A stretch of DNA of 64,000 nucleotides, from contig NZ_JALKBC010000005.1 of the NCBI RefSeq assembly GCF_023015865.1, forward strand, positions 248,001 through 312,000, given 5' to 3'. The notes beneath the pieces are model-generated. The model was not told the origin of the DNA. It was given only the letters and a program-made list of their open reading frames with translations, and made no database searches. The number at the start of each line of letters is the position of its first letter. Position 1 is the first letter of the stretch. This DNA is from Arenibacter sp. F26102 (lineage in GTDB: Bacteria > Bacteroidota > Bacteroidia > Flavobacteriales > Flavobacteriaceae). The translations under genes were made by a program, and so were the position numbers. This document shows positions 34,005 through 44,900 of this stretch, piece by piece.

Positions 34005-34322
34005 TTTTATCAATATAGGGTGTGACAAAGAAATTATTATTTCTACTTTACGTATTGGTCACTTCCGTATCACTCGGCCCTGACTCTAGTCTAGGGATAG
34101 GAGGGAAGCCACACTTAACTTATTTGGGAGATGTAAAAATTTTCATTGGAAAATAACGAGGGAGGAATCATTCAAAGAATGAGGTTAGGTAAAAACCAAA
34201 TCCCGCAGAAGAGGCTCAAATTATCATAAATGGCTAAGCAGTAAATATATAGGGTGTAAAATCAACTATGTTAATAATATGTTTTGTACATTTAAGAATC
34301 ATCTAACCATAAAGCTAATATT
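34005..34322. other. 318-bp intergenic region
   Basis: No gene was recognised. It contains the promoter zone of the alcohol dehydrogenase; an imperfect -7-like stretch lies near 34280. Confidence 0.35.
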
Positions 34323-35378
34323 ATGGAATCTAAAGTTGTAAAAGCATATGGAACAGCCTCTGCTGAAGCTGATTTAAAACAAATGAATATTAACAGAAGG
34401 TCCGTGACCCCAAAAGATGTGGAAATAGATATCCATTATTGTGGTGTTTGTCATTCCGATCTGCATTTTGCCCGTAATGATTGGGGTATGACTCAATATC
34501 CAGTGGTTCCCGGTCATGAAATTGTAGGAACTGTAACTAAGATTGGATCAGGAGTTTCCAAGTATAAAGTGGGCGATTTGGTTGCTGTAGGCTGTCTGGT
34601 AGATTCTTGTAGAACTTGTGATAATTGTAAAGATGATTTGGAACAATATTGTCCACAATGGGTTGGTACTTATGGCGGTTACGATAAACATTTGGATTCG
34701 CCAACCCATGGCGGTTATTCAGAAACTATTGTTGTAGATGAAGAATTTGTACTTCGCGTACCTAAAAATCTGGATCAAGCAGGTATTGCACCGGTATTAT
34801 GTGCTGGTATTACCACTTGGTCCCCACTAAAGCATTGGAAGGTTGGAAAAAATAGTAAAGTGGCCGTTGTAGGTCTTGGAGGTTTGGGCCATATGGCCAT
34901 TAAATTGGCTGACGCCCTTGGTGCACACGTCACTTTGTTTTCAAGATCACCAAATAAAGTCAAGGATGGATTGGCTTTGGGAGCAGATCAGGTAATCATT
35001 TCCACTGATGAAGAGCAAATGGCAAGCGTTATGGGACATTTTGATGTAATAATTGACACTGTCCCCTACGCACATGATTTAAACCCCTACATTGGGACCT
35101 TAGCTACCAATGGCACCTTGGTTGTTGTTGGTTATTTGGGACCTTTAGACCCAATGTTGGTGACTGTACCAATGATCATGGGTCGCAGATCGGTGGCGGG
35201 ATCATTAATTGGTGGAATTGCAGAAACGCAGGAATTACTGGATTTCTGTGGAAAGCATAATATTACTTCGGATATAGAGATCATTAAAATTCAGGATATT
35301 AATAAAGCTTATGAACGTATGTTAAAGAGTGATGTACAATATCGGTTTGTAATTGATATGAAATCACTTAAAGCCTAA
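34323..35378 (+). CDS. zinc-dependent NAD(P) alcohol dehydrogenase (YahK/CAD-like)
   Basis: A 351-residue zinc alcohol dehydrogenase. Catalytic zinc ligands Cys40 (YCGVCHSD), His65-Glu66 (VPGHEIVG) and Cys160 (PVLCAG). Structural zinc ligands Cys96, Cys99, Cys102 and Cys110 (CRTCDNCKDDLEQYC). Cofactor motif VVGLGGLGHMAIKLA. The overall pattern (YCGVCHSDLH, THGGYSE) matches the cinnamyl alcohol dehydrogenase/YahK branch, usually NADPH-dependent aldehyde reductases of broad range. It is monocistronic. Confidence 0.93.
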   Translation: MESKVVKAYGTASAEADLKQMNINRRSVTPKDVEIDIHYCGVCHSDLHFARNDWGMTQYPVVPGHEIVGTVTKIGSGVSKYKVGDLVAVGCLVDSCRTCDNCKDDLEQYCPQWVGTYGGYDKHLDSPTHGGYSETIVVDEEFVLRVPKNLDQAGIAPVLCAGITTWSPLKHWKVGKNSKVAVVGLGGLGHMAIKLADALGAHVTLFSRSPNKVKDGLALGADQVIISTDEEQMASVMGHFDVIIDTVPYAHDLNPYIGTLATNGTLVVVGYLGPLDPMLVTVPMIMGRRSVAGSLIGGIAETQELLDFCGKHNITSDIEIIKIQDINKAYERMLKSDVQYRFVIDMKSLKA

Positions 35379-35544
35379 GTTCGACTGCTGTTGAAATACT
35401 TTTCCTATAAGGTAATTAGTACCTAGCCATTAAACACTTATTTATATTTATGCGGAACCCACTTTAGAAATAATTGGTCCGGTCGATCTGTTGGAAGAAC
35501 CAAGGAATTATCGTAAATTGATGGGAACCTTAAACCTATCCCAC

Positions 35545-36924
35545 ATGAAAGACTCCCGGATTATTTTTGCATTTGTACTTTCCGCGATGATGGCTTGCAA
35601 TCCAGGGACAAAGCAAAAAAAGGAAGAAACACTCGTAGTCAAGAACATACCCAAAGTAGTTACGGCCGATATTGAGGCGGGCATTAAGGCTAATATAGCC
35701 AAAAAGGTAGAAGAGGGGGGCGGATATTTTAATATGTCTGCAGATGGAAAAGAACTGCGCCTGCAATTGGTTCGGGTGCATACCGAATACCTATCCAATT
35801 TAGGCCCTCAAAGGCATTTTGCATGTGTTGATCTGGCCGATATAAGTGGTGATGTATACGACGTGGATTTTTTCTTGGACGGTGATCCTGGCAGTATGTC
35901 CGTTACCGAAACCACCTTGCACAAGCTTAATGGTAAACCCTTTTACACATGGAAACAACGTAAGGATAAGACGTGGTATAGAATGCCTGTTCTAAACGCA
36001 ACCACAGATTTGCTTGGAGTCTTGGAAGGGGAGGATAAATTTGAATTTCATTATGAGGTTACCCTTCCGGAAATGAATGCACCGGCAAGAATTTGGATAC
36101 CCGTTCCGCAGAGCGATCGCTTTCAAACGGTGGTGCTACGGACTATCGAAGTTCCTGTGGAACATCAGATACTTCAGGAGAAACAATACGGTAATTCCGT
36201 CTTGTACATGGAACTTTCGCCTGAACATAGTGGAAGGAAAATGGAACTGGTTTACGATGTTGTAAGGCAGGAGAAAAAGCCCTATGAAGAAGAAGCCTCG
36301 CCTACAAGATATCTTAATGCCAATTTGCTAATGCCTGTAGGAGACCGATTTAAAATTCTGGCAGATTCCATTATTGCACTAAAAAGTAGCGAAGGAAGCA
36401 TTATGGAGGCAAGGGCCTTGTACGACTATGTAATAGATAATATGCGCTATATTAAGGCTGGGAAATATGGTACGGGTGATGCGGTTTACGCCTGTGATGC
36501 ACTTAGTGGCAACTGCACAGAGTTCCATTCTTTGTTCATTTCCCTGGCCAGATCCGCGGGAATACCATCCAGATTTGCTGTAGGAGCTTCCATCCCATCA
36601 GACCGGGATGAAGGTGGTATTGATGGGTATCACTGCTGGGCAGAATTTTATGCAGAGGGCAAATGGTGGCCTGTAGATATTAGTGAAGCCAATAAATACA
36701 CGGCTCTCGCTACCTACTATTTCGGCCGTCATCCGGCAAATCGTATCGAATTCAGTCGAGGACGGGATCTTCAAGTAGAGCCTGGTCCACATTCTGGCCC
36801 TATCAACTTTTTGGCCTATCCGGTCATGGAAATAGGAAAAAAGCAAGCCTTCCCAAAAACATTTTTTTGGTTTAATAGAAAAGTGGGTAAAGAAACCTCA
36901 AAAAATGCGGTAAGTCTATTCTGA
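35545..36924 (+). CDS. transglutaminase-like lipoprotein
   Basis: A 459-residue lipoprotein when started at 35545 (MKDSRIIFAFVLSAMMACNP, lipobox Cys18). The frame is open upstream to 35491, but the signal peptide fixes the start. The C-terminal third has a transglutaminase-like cysteine-protease core: Cys in LSGNCTEFHSLFISLARSAG, His in GYHCWAEFY, and Asp in WWPVDISEA. It likely cleaves or cross-links amide bonds at the cell surface. Its 3' end overlaps by 9 bp the convergent small lipoprotein gene. It is related in fold to the three transglutaminase proteins at 40.9-48.7 kb but is not part of that operon. Confidence 0.85.
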   Translation: MKDSRIIFAFVLSAMMACNPGTKQKKEETLVVKNIPKVVTADIEAGIKANIAKKVEEGGGYFNMSADGKELRLQLVRVHTEYLSNLGPQRHFACVDLADISGDVYDVDFFLDGDPGSMSVTETTLHKLNGKPFYTWKQRKDKTWYRMPVLNATTDLLGVLEGEDKFEFHYEVTLPEMNAPARIWIPVPQSDRFQTVVLRTIEVPVEHQILQEKQYGNSVLYMELSPEHSGRKMELVYDVVRQEKKPYEEEASPTRYLNANLLMPVGDRFKILADSIIALKSSEGSIMEARALYDYVIDNMRYIKAGKYGTGDAVYACDALSGNCTEFHSLFISLARSAGIPSRFAVGASIPSDRDEGGIDGYHCWAEFYAEGKWWPVDISEANKYTALATYYFGRHPANRIEFSRGRDLQVEPGPHSGPINFLAYPVMEIGKKQAFPKTFFWFNRKVGKETSKNAVSLF

Positions 36925-37143
36925 GACCGAATCTTTTGGGTGTTCATCACTTTTTGGATGTTCGTCAGCGTCATTAGTAGGATGTTCTTCTTGCACATCA
37001 CCTTCCTCCATCATATCCTCTCCCTGTTGTTCTGTCTTTTCCTCCTTTTTTTGCTCTCTGCAGGAACTCAATGTCCCGGCCGTAACAAAGCCAAATAGAA
37101 GCATTATTAAAGTAAAATATTTAAGTTCTTTTAATCGGCTCAT
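36916..37143 (-). CDS. small acidic lipoprotein
   Basis: About 75 residues from MSRLKELKYFTLIML. The lipobox is TLSSC (Cys28). The mature part is acidic with many Glu and repeated EHPK/EHPT segments (QEEHPTNDADEHPKSDEHPK). No function is recognised; His/Glu-rich small lipoproteins may bind metals. An alternative start lies 9 bp upstream. The gene overlaps the end of the convergent transglutaminase-like gene. Confidence 0.6.
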   Translation of the reverse strand: MSRLKELKYFTLIMLLFGFVTAGTLSSCREQKKEEKTEQQGEDMMEEGDVQEEHPTNDADEHPKSDEHPKDSVSE

Positions 37144-37430
37144 AATATCCATTGTTTTATTAATAAATAATTAAGGTTATGGCTTTCTAAACCCTTGATT
37201 ACCTTAAAGATAACTTATTTTGTCATAACCCTGTCAATTACCCTGAATTTATCCTGTCTTTTGACCATTACTCCCTATTCTGGAATAATAATATTTATGC
37301 TATACTTTTCCACCAGCCATCGGGGGAGTAGGGGAGTGTAGCTTTAATCAGCATGCTGATCAATCCTCAATTTCCGGTATAATCCCAACTATAAATAATG
37401 CTTATATTTGAGAAAACATATCATCCACAA

Positions 37431-39458
37431 ATGAATAAATTGGCCTTCTTACCTCTCTTAGCTTTCCTTGCTGTTTCCTGTAGAAATGAGCCTTCCAATA
37501 AAAATGATCTTCAAACCGAAGATAAAACCGTAGTTTTTGAAGGTATTTCAGAGGGAATAAAACCGGGAGATAATTTCTTCGACCACGTTAATAAAACTTG
37601 GTATGATGAAGCTGTTATTGCTGAAGACCAGGTAGGAGTAGGGTCTTACCGTTTTTTAAATATTCCACAGCAAGAATTATTGCAAAACATCCTTGATGAA
37701 GTTTCCAGAGGGAATCATGCCGAAGGTAGTATTGAACAACAAGTTGGCGATTTTTACGCTTCCGGGATGGATACTATCGGCATAGACCTAAGGGGAGTAA
37801 CACCCATATTGCCCATTTTAAAGAGGATAGATGCCATAACCGATATTCCCATGATGATGGAGTTTGTTGCCGAACAAATAAAATCGGGCGACTATTCTTT
37901 GATTGCCCCCTACATTTCTCCTGATCAAAAAAACAGCGCTATCAATATTTTGCATTTTACGCAAACAGGTTTGGGCCTACCCGACCGTGACTATTATTTT
38001 GGAGATGATCCTTCTGTAAAAAAGATTCAAGAAGCCTATAAAACCTACCTTGCCACGGTGTTTGAATTGGTAGGGGACGCCTCTGCCAAACAGCAGGCAA
38101 ATACAGTGTATGCCATTGAGAGAAAATTGGCACAATCCCATAAAACTCGAGTGGAAAGAAGAGTTGTAAAGGAGAATTACCATAAATTACCGGTTGCCGA
38201 ATTAGACAAGACCCAAAGTAATATTGGCTGGAAAACTATGTTAAAAAATTTAGGTGCCGATGTGGATTCGGTAGACGTTGGTCAGCCGGTGTATTACGAA
38301 ACCTTGAACTCCATGTTGACCTCTATTCCGTTGATGGATTGGAAGGTATTTTTAAAAGCCAACTCAATAGGTTCCCATGACAATATTTTAAGTACCCCTT
38401 TTCAAAATGCAGCCTTTGAATACTCTAAGGTATTATCCGGTCAGTCCCAACAACAACCGCGAAAACTACAGATGACACGTAAGGTGGACCAGCAAATAGG
38501 TTTTGCACTTGGGCAATTGTATGTAAAGCGATACTTTAATGAAGACGCAAAAAAACGCGCATTGGATCTGGTCAATAATTTTCAGAAAACCTTGGAAAAA
38601 CGAATTGGGCAGCTAGATTGGATGAGCGATAGCACCAAGCTAAAGGCCAAGGACAAACTCTACGCCATAAACAAGAAAATAGGATATCCGGATGTATGGA
38701 GAACTTACGATGTGGAAATAGATAGGGAGAAGTTTTTTGAAAATGTAGTTGCATTAAGACAAGACGAATACCAGTATGAATTGGCGGATCTAAATAAAGC
38801 GCCGAATCGAGACCAGTGGCATACCACTCCATCTACAGTTACGGCCTATTATAATCCCTCGTTGAACGAAATTGTATTTCCGGCAGGTATCTTGCAGGCG
38901 CCCTATTTTGATCTGTATGCCGACGATGCCGTTAATTACGGTGGAATTGGGATGGTAATCGGTCATGAGTTTACGCATGCCTTTGACGATCAAGGTGCAC
39001 AATACGACAAAAATGGAAATGTGTCCAATTGGTGGACGGAAGACGATTACACAAAATTTAAAGCAAAAACGCAACAAATTGTTGACCAGTATAGTGATTT
39101 TACCGTATTGGATAGTGTACACCTCAAAGGAGCCTTAACCGTGGGTGAAAACACAGCGGATAACGGTGGTATTGCCATTGCCTATGATGCCTTTAAGATG
39201 ACAGAACAAGGACGCGACACCACAAAAATTGGTGGTTTTACTCCAGACCAACGCTTCTTTTTATCAATTGCCCGTATTTGGCGTGTTAAAATGCGGGATG
39301 AATTTTTACGAAATTATGTAGCTACCGACCCACATTCACCGCCCATGTGGCGTGTTAATGGGCCCTTAATGAATTTTACGCCATTTTATGAGGCCTTTGA
39401 TGTTAAAAACGGAGAAAACAATTTTAAACCTGAATCAGAAAGGATCAAAATTTGGTAA
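37431..39458 (+). CDS. M13 family metallopeptidase (neprilysin/PepO-like) lipoprotein
   Basis: A 675-residue lipoprotein (MNKLAFLPLLAFLAVSC, lipobox Cys17). The catalytic zinc motif is HEFTH in VIGHEFTHAFDDQGAQYD, the third ligand lies in GENTADNGGIAIAYDAF, and NEIVFPAGILQAPYFD and WRVNGPLMN at the C-terminus are also family hallmarks. M13 enzymes are peptidases that trim oligopeptides; this one is anchored to a membrane, facing outward or into the periplasm. The reading frame is open to 37398, but the signal places the start at 37431. It is monocistronic. Confidence 0.93.
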   Translation: MNKLAFLPLLAFLAVSCRNEPSNKNDLQTEDKTVVFEGISEGIKPGDNFFDHVNKTWYDEAVIAEDQVGVGSYRFLNIPQQELLQNILDEVSRGNHAEGSIEQQVGDFYASGMDTIGIDLRGVTPILPILKRIDAITDIPMMMEFVAEQIKSGDYSLIAPYISPDQKNSAINILHFTQTGLGLPDRDYYFGDDPSVKKIQEAYKTYLATVFELVGDASAKQQANTVYAIERKLAQSHKTRVERRVVKENYHKLPVAELDKTQSNIGWKTMLKNLGADVDSVDVGQPVYYETLNSMLTSIPLMDWKVFLKANSIGSHDNILSTPFQNAAFEYSKVLSGQSQQQPRKLQMTRKVDQQIGFALGQLYVKRYFNEDAKKRALDLVNNFQKTLEKRIGQLDWMSDSTKLKAKDKLYAINKKIGYPDVWRTYDVEIDREKFFENVVALRQDEYQYELADLNKAPNRDQWHTTPSTVTAYYNPSLNEIVFPAGILQAPYFDLYADDAVNYGGIGMVIGHEFTHAFDDQGAQYDKNGNVSNWWTEDDYTKFKAKTQQIVDQYSDFTVLDSVHLKGALTVGENTADNGGIAIAYDAFKMTEQGRDTTKIGGFTPDQRFFLSIARIWRVKMRDEFLRNYVATDPHSPPMWRVNGPLMNFTPFYEAFDVKNGENNFKPESERIKIW

Positions 39459-39558
39459 GGGTTAATTGTTCACTTTTAAAATTAGGCAGAGGGAGCATTC
39501 ACTTAGTTCCGACACGAGTCAGTGGCCTTTTAATATAAGTGTATTTTCGGTTTGTTCG

Positions 39559-39651
39559 CTATTGTGCCGTGAGCCAGATGGGAAAAACAGTGGCCCCAAC
39601 TCCTGCGATGACCACATTTTTCATAAAAGTTCTTCTTTTTAGATGGCTCAT
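39559..39651 (-). pseudogene. orphan Tat signal peptide remnant
   Basis: A 30-codon frame encodes KRRTFMKNVVIAGVGATVF with a Tat-like twin Arg, continues PIWLTAQ and then stops. It looks like the signal peptide of an exported oxidoreductase whose mature part has been deleted. It is too short for a normal gene. Confidence 0.6.
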
Positions 39652-39763
39652 AAATTGTGTATTGGAACTTGGAAGGAAATTGTTGGAAGGAATTAAAATG
39701 TGAACTTTATTAAAGCTACAATAGGTAATCCTACTAAATAAATACGTGGTGCTTAGAACAAGT

Positions 39764-39788
39764 AAAAGCCGACTTTTGGGAAGTCGGC
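39764..39788 (-). terminator. intrinsic terminator of the sigma factor gene
   Basis: On the minus strand GCCGACTT pairs with AAGTCGGC around five bases, then TTTT. It lies 33 bp after the sigma stop. Confidence 0.75.
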
Positions 39789-39820
39789 CTTATAATTCTA
39801 GACATTTCGCCTATAAGCTC

Positions 39821-40681
39821 TTACAAGTAAGCTTTTAATATTTTGTTTCGTGATTTGTGTTGTAGAATCCGGATCGCTTTTTCTCTAATTTGTCTTACAC
39901 GCTCTCTGGTTACTTCAAAGAGTTCTCCAATTTCGCTCAGGCTCATTGGGGTTCGTTGTCCAATACCATAATAGAGACGTATAATTTCACTTTCTCTATT
40001 GGGAAGTGTTTTTAACACTTGTTCAATATCCATCCTGAGGGAGTCTCTCATCATTTTAGCATCAGGACTGGTGGATTCCTTCGATTTTATAACATTGTAT
40101 AAATTGGAAGATTCCCCTTCTTCAAAAGGTGCGTCCATGGACAAATGTTTTCCTGAATTCTTAATTGCAAGTTTAACCTGCTCGGGGCCCATATCAAGTT
40201 CCCTAGCTATTTCTACGGCACTAGGAGGTCGCTGATAGGTCTGTTCCAACGAGGAGTACACCTTATTTATTTTGCTGATTTCGCCAATTTTGTTCAAGGG
40301 CAATCGCACCATACGTGATTGCTCGGACATCGCCTGTAATATAGATTGGCGTACCCACCACACGGCATAGGAGATAAATTTAAAACCTCGGGTTTCGTCA
40401 AAGCGTTTGGCAGCTTTCACCAATCCGATATTTCCTTCGTTGATCAGATCGGAAAGCCGTAAACCGTTTCCTTGATATTGTTTTGCGGCGGAAACCACAA
40501 ATCGTAAGTTGGCATTTACTAATTTATTAAGGGCAACCTGATCTCCATTACGTATTCTTCTGGCCAGTTCCACCTCCTCATCTGCTGTTATCATATCAAT
40601 TTTTGATATTTCCTGAAAGTACTTTTCTAAGGATTTAGTGTCTCTGTTTGTAATTTGTTTAGTGATCTTAAGTTGCCTCAT
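39821..40681 (-). CDS. sigma-70 family RNA polymerase sigma factor (SigA-like)
   Basis: A 286-residue sigma factor lacking the large region 1.1, as in Bacteroidota SigA. Region 1.2/2 is visible from MRQLKITKQITNRDTKSLEKY through ISYAVWWVRQSILQAMSEQS (region 2.3-2.4), then region 3 (ERPP-like QRPPSAVEIARELD) and region 4 helix-turn-helix (MSLSEIGELFEVTRERVRQI). It resembles the housekeeping sigma but several positions differ from the SigA I remember (for example YYGIGQRTPMSLSEIGE). It may be a second, group 2 copy rather than the primary sigma. It diverges from the transglutaminase operon at 40963. Confidence 0.85.
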   Translation of the reverse strand: MRQLKITKQITNRDTKSLEKYFQEISKIDMITADEEVELARRIRNGDQVALNKLVNANLRFVVSAAKQYQGNGLRLSDLINEGNIGLVKAAKRFDETRGFKFISYAVWWVRQSILQAMSEQSRMVRLPLNKIGEISKINKVYSSLEQTYQRPPSAVEIARELDMGPEQVKLAIKNSGKHLSMDAPFEEGESSNLYNVIKSKESTSPDAKMMRDSLRMDIEQVLKTLPNRESEIIRLYYGIGQRTPMSLSEIGELFEVTRERVRQIREKAIRILQHKSRNKILKAYL

Positions 40682-40962
40682 AAATTTGTTTTAATTAATA
40701 TTGCTTTTCGATAAAATAGGTTATTTTTTAATGTAATCCTAATAAAATGGTTATTTGTTTGATTTTTATTTAATGAAATGACTATTTGATTAAATAAAAA
40801 TTAATCTTATTCATGAAATACAAGCTTTTTCACAAAATATATACGCACTAATTACATTAGAAACCTTATAACAATAATTAATTGCTAAATTGGCTTCGAG
40901 TATAAGATGTCCCGCACCTACTACCAATCCTAATTTCTCTTGTTTTATGAAACATTTACTTT

Positions 40963-41757
40963 ATGTTATTACGAATTAGTTATTACCTGTTGTTAGAATT
41001 GGAAGTACCTACCCCATTAATTTTAATGTTGCGCCCGCGAAGTAGTGCGGATCAATGGGTAGCACGCGAAGAATATAAAATTTCGCCTATGGTTCCTGTT
41101 GAAGAACATACGGATGTTTATGGAAACCTTTGCCAAAGACTGATCGCTCCTCCAGGAATTTTTTCAATCAACACTACTGCAGATGTAAAATCCGCTGATT
41201 TTGTTGATGTTAATTATGGGGCTCCGTTTGTAGAAATCCAGAATTTACCATGCGCTATTTTACGTTATTTATTACCGAGCCGGTATTGTGAATCAGATCG
41301 TTTTAACGAAATGGCTATGTCTATAACCGCCAATCTAATTCCAGGTTACAATCAAGTTGCTGCTATAGAATCTTGGCTGCGCAATACAATTAGTTATATT
41401 CCTGGAAGTAGCAATTTTCCGATTTCTGCAGTGGATGTCAATTACCGACAATCCGGAGTTTGCAGAGATTTGGCACATTTAGGTATTGCCCTATGCAGAA
41501 GTATCAGTATTCCTGCACGAATAGTAGTCGGGTATTTATACAATTTGAAACCCATGGATATGCATGCATGGTTTGAAGCTTATGTTGGTGGGCGCTGGTA
41601 CACTTTTGACGCTACTCAAACAGGTCCAAAAGGGGGATATGTTGCCATAGGATATGGCAATGATGCTGCAGATGTCGCGGTGTTCAATCAGTTCGGGCCA
41701 GGTGTTGTTCCCTTACAACAGCTCGTAAATGTTGAATTAATTGTTGAAGAACATTGA
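40963..41757 (+). CDS. transglutaminase family protein (first gene of the operon)
   Basis: A 264-residue protein with an N-terminal beta-rich domain ([24 protein letters not shown] start) and a transglutaminase core. The triad is Cys167 ([12 protein letters not shown]), His201 (DMHAWFEAY) and Asp216 (YTFDATQTG). No signal peptide is visible, so it acts in the cytoplasm. It begins the group of four genes with DUF2126 and ATP-grasp/alpha-E proteins, 281 bp from the divergent sigma gene. The ATG at 40963 is the first in frame. It may hydrolyse or transfer amide bonds formed by the ATP-grasp partner; this is inference. Confidence 0.88.
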   Translation: MLLRISYYLLLELEVPTPLILMLRPRSSADQWVAREEYKISPMVPVEEHTDVYGNLCQRLIAPPGIFSINTTADVKSADFVDVNYGAPFVEIQNLPCAILRYLLPSRYCESDRFNEMAMSITANLIPGYNQVAAIESWLRNTISYIPGSSNFPISAVDVNYRQSGVCRDLAHLGIALCRSISIPARIVVGYLYNLKPMDMHAWFEAYVGGRWYTFDATQTGPKGGYVAIGYGNDAADVAVFNQFGPGVVPLQQLVNVELIVEEH

Positions 41758-41950
41758 ATATGCTTTTTAAAATCATTAAATTCACGGAACAGTAAAAATT
41801 AAAACTGGTCAAAGCCAATACGTTTTATGCATATCCATTCGACCAAACCAATATAAACGCAACCGAACCAATCCCAATTCATTGAATTTTAATTCAATTT
41901 CTAATTATTAATTTTACTTTTAGGTAACATTCATGTTAAATCCCCAGTAG

Positions 41951-44900
41951 ATGTCGATACAAGTGGCCATAAGGCATTACACAGAATACAAATACGATAA
42001 ACATATCAAATTATCCCCACAGGTAATTAGACTTCGTCCAGCACCACATTCCCGTACCCCCATCAAAGGGTATAGCCTAAATATCAATCCCAAAAATCAC
42101 TTTATCAATTGGCAACAAGATCCGTATGGAAATTATATGGCCAGAATTGTATTTCCCGATAAGGTAGATCATTTTTCGGTTGATGTAGAGGTAATCGCCG
42201 ATATGGTGATTATCAATCCGTTCGACTTTTTTATTGAAGAATATGCTTCAAAACCAGGCTTTAAGTATGAAGATGGTCTTTTACAGCAATTATCACCATA
42301 TCTGGAAATAAAAGAAAACGATACACTGTTGCTCAATTTGGTAAAACAAGCAAAAGGCCTTTTAACCGACGATATGAATATAGTCGATTATTTAGTTGCC
42401 TTAAACCAATTGGTATATACACAGCTGTCATACAATATTAGGCTAGAACCAGGTATACAATCGTGCGAAGAGACCCTGCGACTTAAGTCGGGATCTTGTC
42501 GTGATTTTACTTGGGTATTGGTTCAATTATTACGCCATTTAGATTTTGCAGCGCGCTTTGCTTCAGGATATTTGGTGCAGCTTAAACCAGATGTTAAATC
42601 GCTGGTTGGCCCTTCGGGACCTGAAGAAGACTTTACCGATTTACATGCCTGGGCAGAAGTATATGTCCCAGGAGCCGGTTGGATCGGATTGGATGCTACC
42701 TCAGGCCTATTTGCTGGAGAGGGACATATTCCTTTGGCCTGTACGCCAAACCCTGATAGTGCTGCACCTATTTCTGGATTGGCCGAGGCTGCCAAAACAG
42801 AATTTCATTTTGAGAACACAGTTACCCGAATTGTTGAAAAACCTCGTGTTACCAAGCCTTATTCGGATGAGCAATGGAATCAGATCGTTGCCCTAGGTGA
42901 ACAAGTTGATGAGGTATTGATAAAAAAAGATGTGCGCCTAACTATGGGTGGCGAACCTACTTTTGTTTCTACTGATAATCAGGATGCTCCAGAGTGGAAT
43001 TCAGCCGCCGATGGTGAACAAAAGAGAAAATTATCCAATGAACTTTTTCATAAACTAAAGGATGAATTTGGCACAGGTGCCTTAATGCTTTATGGTCAAG
43101 GAAAATGGTATCCCGGCGAGCCTTTGCCAAGGTGGAAATTGGGTTGTTACTGGCGTAAGGATGGTTTGCCAATTTGGAATAATGACAAGCTGTTGGCAGA
43201 CTTATCGCACGACTATGAATTTACCGTTGAAGATGCCGATAAATTAATAAATTCTTTGGCGAAGTCGTTAAAACTGAATCAAGAATGTATCAAGCCTGCC
43301 TATGAAGATCCATTTTATTTTGCATGGGAAGAAAGCAATATACCCTTGGATGTTGATCCTTTAAAACTGGATCTAAAATCTCCTTTGGAACGTCAGCGTT
43401 TATCAGAACTCCTACAACATGGTTTAAATAAACCTATTGGCTATTCTATGCCTATCGAATGGAATTTTGAGAATAATAATTGGCAAACATGTTCCTGGAA
43501 ATTCCGCAGAAAAAATCTTTTTCTAGTACCGGGTAATTCACCTTTGGGCCTACGATTGCCATTGAAATCGATTCAAGGTTTCGATCATGAAAAAGTACCT
43601 GTTAAACCAGAACAAAGTCTGTTTGTAGAAACAGCTGCTTTACCAACAATTAAAAACAATGCCTCTGCTAGAGAAGCGAACCTGCAAATAACAGACAGCA
43701 ATACGGTATTTATTACCAGTTTATCGGTCGAAGTAAGATCGGGTAAACTCTTTATTTTTTTGCCACCTCTTACACATTTTGAACATTACCTAAATTTGGT
43801 AAATCATATAGAAGCAGTGGCCGAGCAGTTAAAAATGCCTGTTCTTATTGAAGGATATGACCCACCTGCTGATAATCGCATACAGAAATTCCAAATCACC
43901 CCTGATCCAGGAGTAATTGAAGTGAATATTCACCCTGCAAGTAGTTGGAAAGAAATTCTTAAGAATTATGATATTCTTTACCAAAAAGCCGCGGAATCGC
44001 GCTTAACTACCGAAAAATTTAATTTGGACGGAAAACATACCGGTACCGGAGGTGGAAACCATGTTACGCTTGGAGGAATAACCCCTGCGGACAGTCCGTT
44101 GCTTCGCCGACCAGATGTGCTACGTAGTTTTATTACCTATTGGCAACATCATCCTTCCTTATCCTATTTATTTTCTACTCAGTTTATAGGCCCTACAAGT
44201 CAGGCTCCACGAGTTGATGAAGGTCGTGATGAAATGTTGTACGAATTGGAACTGGCCTTTCAGCAAATACCAAATTCAAATGAAAACGAAGTGCCCTTTT
44301 GGTTGGTAGACCGAATCTTCAGAAACTTATTGGTCGACATTACCGGTAACACGCATAGAGCCGAGTTTTGCATAGATAAATTGTATTCTCCTGATTCATC
44401 AACAGGACGTTTGGGTATTCTTGAATTTAGAGGATTCGACATGCCGCCACATTACCGCATGTGTATGGTACAATTTTTATTGATAAGATCATTGTTGGCC
44501 TGGTTCTGGGAAAAGCCTTATGAACACAAATTAGTTCGTTGGGGTACTGCACTTCATGATCGCTTTCTATTGCCACACTATTGTTCCAACGATTTAGGCG
44601 AGATCATGACAGACCTACAAAATGCAGGTTATAAAATGAACCTTGATTGGTTTGATCCATTTTTTGCATTCCGTTTTCCATTTTTAGGAGAATTACAAGT
44701 GAATGACATTAACATAGAATTAAAAATGGCTATTGAACCCTGGCATGTACTTGGTGAAGAAATGTCGAGTACCGGAACAGCACGTTTTGTAGATTCCTCC
44801 TTGGAAAGAATTCAGGTAAAAGTTAGTGGTCTAACCGATTCTCGTTATGCATTAATTTGCAACGGATGTCGTATCCCTTTAAAAAATACGGGCGTACAGG

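Larger units (their letters stand above)
39459..39820. other. 362-bp intergenic region with a Tat-signal relic
   Basis: Between convergent genes. It contains the short Tat-signal frame at 39559-39651 and the terminator at 39764-39788; otherwise nothing is recognised. Confidence 0.5.
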
